Source: Thermothelomyces thermophilus ATCC 42464 (lineage: Eukaryota; Ascomycota; Sordariomycetes; Sordariales; Chaetomiaceae). Taken from it: a stretch of DNA of 64,000 nucleotides. The stretch spans positions 3,658,001 to 3,722,000 of the forward strand of contig NC_016475.1 in the NCBI RefSeq assembly GCF_000226095.1, in the 5' to 3' direction. Made by a program: the position numbers and the translations under genes. The notes beneath the pieces are model-generated. The model made no database searches. It was given only the letters and a program-made list of their open reading frames with translations, and was not told the origin of the DNA. Positions within the stretch are counted from its first letter, which is position 1; each line of letters begins with the position of its first letter. Shown here in pieces: positions 60,246 through 64,000 of the stretch.

Positions 60246-62582
60246 ATGTCGACATTTACTGCCCTGAATGGGGGCTCGCCAAAGTCCGCCGAAGGAGTCA
60301 ACGGGGCGGCGGATGGGGATCGAGCAAACAGGCAGTCACCAAGCGTCGAATCAAGGTCTGCTGGAGGGTACTACGGCCAGAGAGATCGGGAACGAGATAG
60401 CCGTGACGCGCAGGAGCGTCGGGGCAGCACCAACCACGATAGGCTTCCGTTTCCTGGTGCTGCCACTCTTCCGGATACCGAGGGCTCCCACAAGCGCAAA
60501 AGGTCTTTGTCGGATTCACCAAGGAGGGAGCGCCCACCATCTCCGCCTGTGAGAGCTGGAGCAACTGAGCGGGTGGAGCGGGGGGAACGATCTGAGCAGT
60601 ATGCACCTCAGAGCCACCAGTCGGAATCACGTGAAGAGCGGACAACACCGCAGAGGGAGGAGTATCGAGGCTCACAAAGGGAGGAAGCGCGGGAGAGTGA
60701 GAGGCACTGGCGCGCTGACCGGGCGCGTGAGGACCGCACCTCGAGCTATGAGACTCCTTACTCGGCCGGTCCGGTTTCAGCTCAGTCGGAGGAACCAGCC
60801 AGCGATCTGGCACGGAGGGCGACCAGTCACGGCGACGAGGAACACAGCCCGGATGGCGAAGATCGCAACCTGTTTTCCGGCCAGTACACATCCGAGCAGC
60901 GCAGGGACGGCATCGTTCAATCGGACCCCAAGAAAAGGAAGCGCAACTTCAGCAACCGGACCAAGACGGGCTGCCTGACATGCAGAAAACGAAAGAAGAA
61001 GTGCGATGAGAAGAAGCCCGAATGTACGCCTTGATTCTTCTCCTCCCCCTCCCCCCCCCCCTTCCCAATTCCCTGATACACCGCACCTGTTCACACGCAT
61101 GGCCGCGTTTTGCGGCCGCATCTGGCCCGTCCGGCAGGCTGACAGCACGCACAGGCAACAATTGCTACAAGGGTGGTTTTGTTTGCGCTGGGTATCCCCC
61201 ACAGAGGGGAGCTTGGACCAATAAGCCTGAGAGCAAGCCCGCGCAGGTCAACATCGAGTCGAAGGATCCGAACTATGTGCCTCCGGGAGCGTACGGAATG
61301 CCCCAGCAACCACCCCCGTACAGCGGCAGCCAACAGCCTCCGCTGGGTCAGCAACCGAAACGTGACTCCCTGCCATATAACCGCGGCCAGCCCACGCTCC
61401 GCATCACGCCGCCTCAAGGCCGCCCTTTGCAGACAGACGACGACAGGCTGACAGCATCGACCATGCCGAGCTCTATCATCAGCCCCGACAACAAGCTCTC
61501 GGCACTGTCAGGGTATACGACGTCGGCATCGGCGAACGTGTTCCCTACCCCGGTGAGCGCCGCCGCGGGCTCTGCCTTTTCAGATCGAACGCCGAAGGAG
61601 TACCAGCGCGTGCCGCCGCTTCACGACCTTACGCGGACGGAGCCGGATCAGCAACATCCTCCCCCTCCCCCTCCCCCTCCTCAGAGCACAACTTTGACGC
61701 ACCCGCCCTTCAGTAGTATGCTGCATGGGGGTAGGACGTCGACTCCGCCAGCCCCGCCATCTACCCTGTCCTCCTCCCAGCCTCCTTCCGGAGGTGTTCA
61801 GGCGACGGCACAAGCCGCGCTTTCACACACGCAGTTCCCCTCGGACAGGCCGCGCCGGCAGAAGGAGGAGATGCTGAACGGCAGACCGTACTATCCCTTT
61901 GACAAGGAGCTGGTGCTCGAGCGGGAGCGGTGCAACGCGGCGTGCTGGCGGTTCAATAACTCGACCAACCCGAACCTCGGTGTTTCTCCCGCTGAGCGGG
62001 CACGGCTGTTCCGTGACATATTACACCCGCGTGAGGGCATCCAGTTATCGCCCACCATGGTGTCGCCCGTCACGCACGCCGGGCGCGTGGGCGAGAACGC
62101 GACGGTTGAGGCGCCCTTTAACTGCGACTACGGCTATAATATTCACATCGGCAACAACGTCTCGATCGGCCGCAACTGCCTCATCAACGACGTCTGCGAA
62201 GTCAGCATTGGGAACAACGTCATCATCAGCCCCAATGTCTGTATTTACACGGGTACCTGCAGCACCAACCCTCGCTATCGCAAAGGCAATCAGGGTACGC
62301 AGTACGGCAAGCCCGTTATCATTGAGGATGACGTGTGGATTGCTGCCAACGTGGTCATCCTTCCCGGTGTCAGGATCGGAAAGGGCTCGACTGTTGGCGC
62401 GGGGTCGGTCGTGACGAGGGTATGTCATTCTGCTTGCCTTCCCCCCACTTGTCCTGCCACTCCCAGAAGGCTGGATTCGGGTTTACTGACAATGCTTGCC
62501 TGATATATAGGACGTTGCCACCTGGAGTGTCTACATGGGCTTGAAAGCGGGTCACCGCAGGGGCATTGCCCTTGTCCCCTGA
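60246..62582 (+). CDS. Zn(II)2Cys6 domain fused to maltose O-acetyltransferase-type enzyme
   Basis: 704-aa fusion. Exons 60246-61023, 61155-62419 and 62511-62582, all in phase. Residues 1-240 are disordered, rich in Ser, Arg, Glu and Gln. A basic stretch ([14 protein letters not shown]) leads into a fungal zinc cluster with spacing CX2CX6CX6CX2CX6C (Cys243, 246, 253, 260, 263, 270); intron 1 splits Cys260, and the splice [18 protein letters not shown] confirms it. A Pro/Gln/Ser linker (about 280-495) contains a Pro run. Then a Mac domain (about 495-555; [20 protein letters not shown]) and a left-handed beta-helix of hexapeptide repeats (about 560-700; [39 protein letters not shown]) as in maltose/galactoside acetyltransferases, which transfer acetyl from acetyl-CoA to sugars. 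The catalytic His normally lies at a G-H-D-H or Y-x-H type turn of the helix; which His serves here is not certain. The C-terminus ends soon after the last repeat. Confidence 0.88.
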
Positions 62583-64000
62583 ACTCGCGAGTTTCGCTTC
62601 TGGGTCCGTGGGTCAGGATCGAACGTTCTAAGTCTTTCCTTACACACTCTACTCTCACCGTTTTTATTACTGTTTTCTTTTGGAGGCGGGGCTGGATCTC
62701 CCTTGACTCCCCTCTTGTCTTTACTACAATGACGAACGGCTTTGAGTTGGTCAAGATCTGATGAGTGTCTGTTTACCCCCATCTCTCCTATGATACCCGG
62801 TATTGTTTGTTGTATGTTGATATGGATGGGACGAGGCCAAGTCTTTCTTATTCGTTGTCTCGCTGCGTACGGATGGAGACGATGTGAGTGGGAACCAGTA
62901 ATGTGGAAGCGGGAATATGGATGGGTTGCGGCGGCGTGACGAGTTGATACCTACTGGGCCATGGATGGATGGTTCTTACCTCGATACCTTACCTGATCGA
63001 ACAGTTACCTAGTACACCCCTGTTTGCATCTATTTTTGTGAGGTGACCTTCCTGCGAGTAACCTGCTATTGGCATTGGCACCGATAAGGTTGGCTCGCCC
63101 GATTTACGTTACGTCGTGTGAAGTACCTCGGGATGATCTGTTTGGGTACAGCTGGTCGATCGCGAGATCTGTGTATCCATTGCACGTGTCTGGCGGCAAA
63201 TATTTGTCTGTTGGCGGTTGGTTGCGGGATGGATGTTGTGGTTCGCTATTAATAGGTGGCGCAGGGGAGGCAAAATGACGACCATGGATCCGTGCCCGCA
63301 GCCATCAACTGAATTCCGTTCGCAATCAGAAGGTTTATTGAAAGCTATTTTCGCTAGCAAGTCCATTTCGCCTTGCTCTATGGAGTACGTAGTGCACACG
63401 GATTGTTCGCTTATACGGGTACAAGTTCGCTAGTTAGTACGATGTGATGTGAGCGCACCGGCGAGGGAGGGAAGGGGTGGGGGGGGAGGATCCGAGACGC
63501 TGGAGTCAGCAACGCGCCTTCGGAATTGGAGCCTCCATGCTCTTTGCTACTTTTTACACTTCATTCCATTTCACGGGTCGCGACGTTCGCGACCCGGCCA
63601 CGAGAATTGGTCGGTGGAACGCAGCAAGTCGACGTGGAACCCTTGCGTGCGCGGTCTTGAATTCGGGCCAAACATGGTCCTGGCAGGCGGCCGGGTTTAC
63701 AACTACGGATTATTATATTTCGGTAGTATGTACTTGAATTAGCACTGCGCAGCGGAAAATAATACGCCACTCGCTTCGTGATCATGTCCAGGACGCTGTG
63801 CGAGGTGGATATTCCGTACAGACGCTAGTTATGCTTAATTATCTGACAGCTTATGAGCGGGGGTTTCCTTCTGATGGCGAGAGGATGGGGATGCCCGGAA
63901 GAGAAACCCCCTGACATCCGTTTGCCAACGGCGGATCACATGCGAGGAGCATGTTCGGCTTTTGCAAATCGATCCACGGCGGAACGATTATTACACCCAG
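62583..64000. other. Intergenic region to the window edge
   Basis: 3' flank of the fusion gene and spacer. Only short, unrecognised frames. A G-rich block lies at 63466-63490. A gene could begin beyond the right edge; no part of one is visible. Confidence 0.55.

Overview
The window looks like nuclear DNA of a filamentous ascomycete, most likely a Sordariomycete of the order Sordariales (Chaetomiaceae-like). This rests on short introns (about 50-125 bp) with GTRNGN donors, CTAAC/CTGAC-type branch points and YAG acceptors, GC-rich third codon positions, and proteins that read like Neurospora/Chaetomium housekeeping proteins. There are no operons, no bacterial signals, and no CRISPR, rRNA or tRNA gene that I could support. 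Gene models below were spliced by eye, keeping reading phase across each intron. The species cannot be fixed from the window alone.

Layout. 1-3062: no supported gene. 3063-4720 (+): SPX-DUF202 membrane protein of the VTC (vacuolar polyphosphate) type. 5899-7895 (-): secreted or membrane-anchored amidohydrolase. 8550-11433 (-): Rsp5/NEDD4-type HECT ubiquitin ligase, with three tiny 5' exons resolved. 13449-14166 (-): nuclear poly(A)-binding protein Pab2. 14167-16791: gene-poor. 16792-18692 (+): actin-interacting protein Aip1. 19514-20644 (-): Alg13 with an N-terminal extension and a poly-Q tail. 21335-22564 (+): mitochondrial ribosomal protein mS35/Rsm24. 23898-25573 (+): fatty-aldehyde-type dehydrogenase with a C-terminal anchor. 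26102-27205 (-): exosome subunit Rrp4. 28014-29385 (+): mitochondrial malonyl-CoA:ACP transacylase. 29886-30524 (+): TRAPPC2L/Tca17. 30752-32320 (-): GT90 (CAP10-like) glycosyltransferase. 33258-35249 (-): Afg1-type AAA ATPase. 36197-40563 (+): Nup133. 43818-45351 (+): Yck-type casein kinase I. 46603-47444 (-): p24-alpha cargo receptor. 48013-50067 (+): Swc4. 51226-52035 (+): calcineurin-like phosphoesterase. 52036-60245: 8.2 kb without a supported gene. 60246-62582 (+): a Zn(II)2Cys6 DNA-binding domain fused to a maltose O-acetyltransferase-type enzyme. 62583-64000: no supported gene.

The genes are mostly core cell biology: the secretory pathway (Alg13, p24, TRAPPC2L, GT90), mitochondria (mS35, MCT1, Afg1), RNA and nucleus (Pab2, Rrp4, Nup133, Swc4), and signalling and turnover (CK1, Rsp5, SPX). 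They are not a biosynthetic cluster. Several pairs are head-to-head and may share promoters (ALG13/mS35, RRP4/MCT1, AFG1/NUP133, p24/SWC4).

The most unusual items are the transcription-factor/acetyltransferase fusion with its long pyrimidine-rich leader and huge upstream gap, a recurrent intergenic motif ACGGAGTA, a perfect 13-bp inverted repeat upstream of rsp5, and an SPX protein that lacks the polyphosphate polymerase core. No virus-like or LTR element could be recognised.
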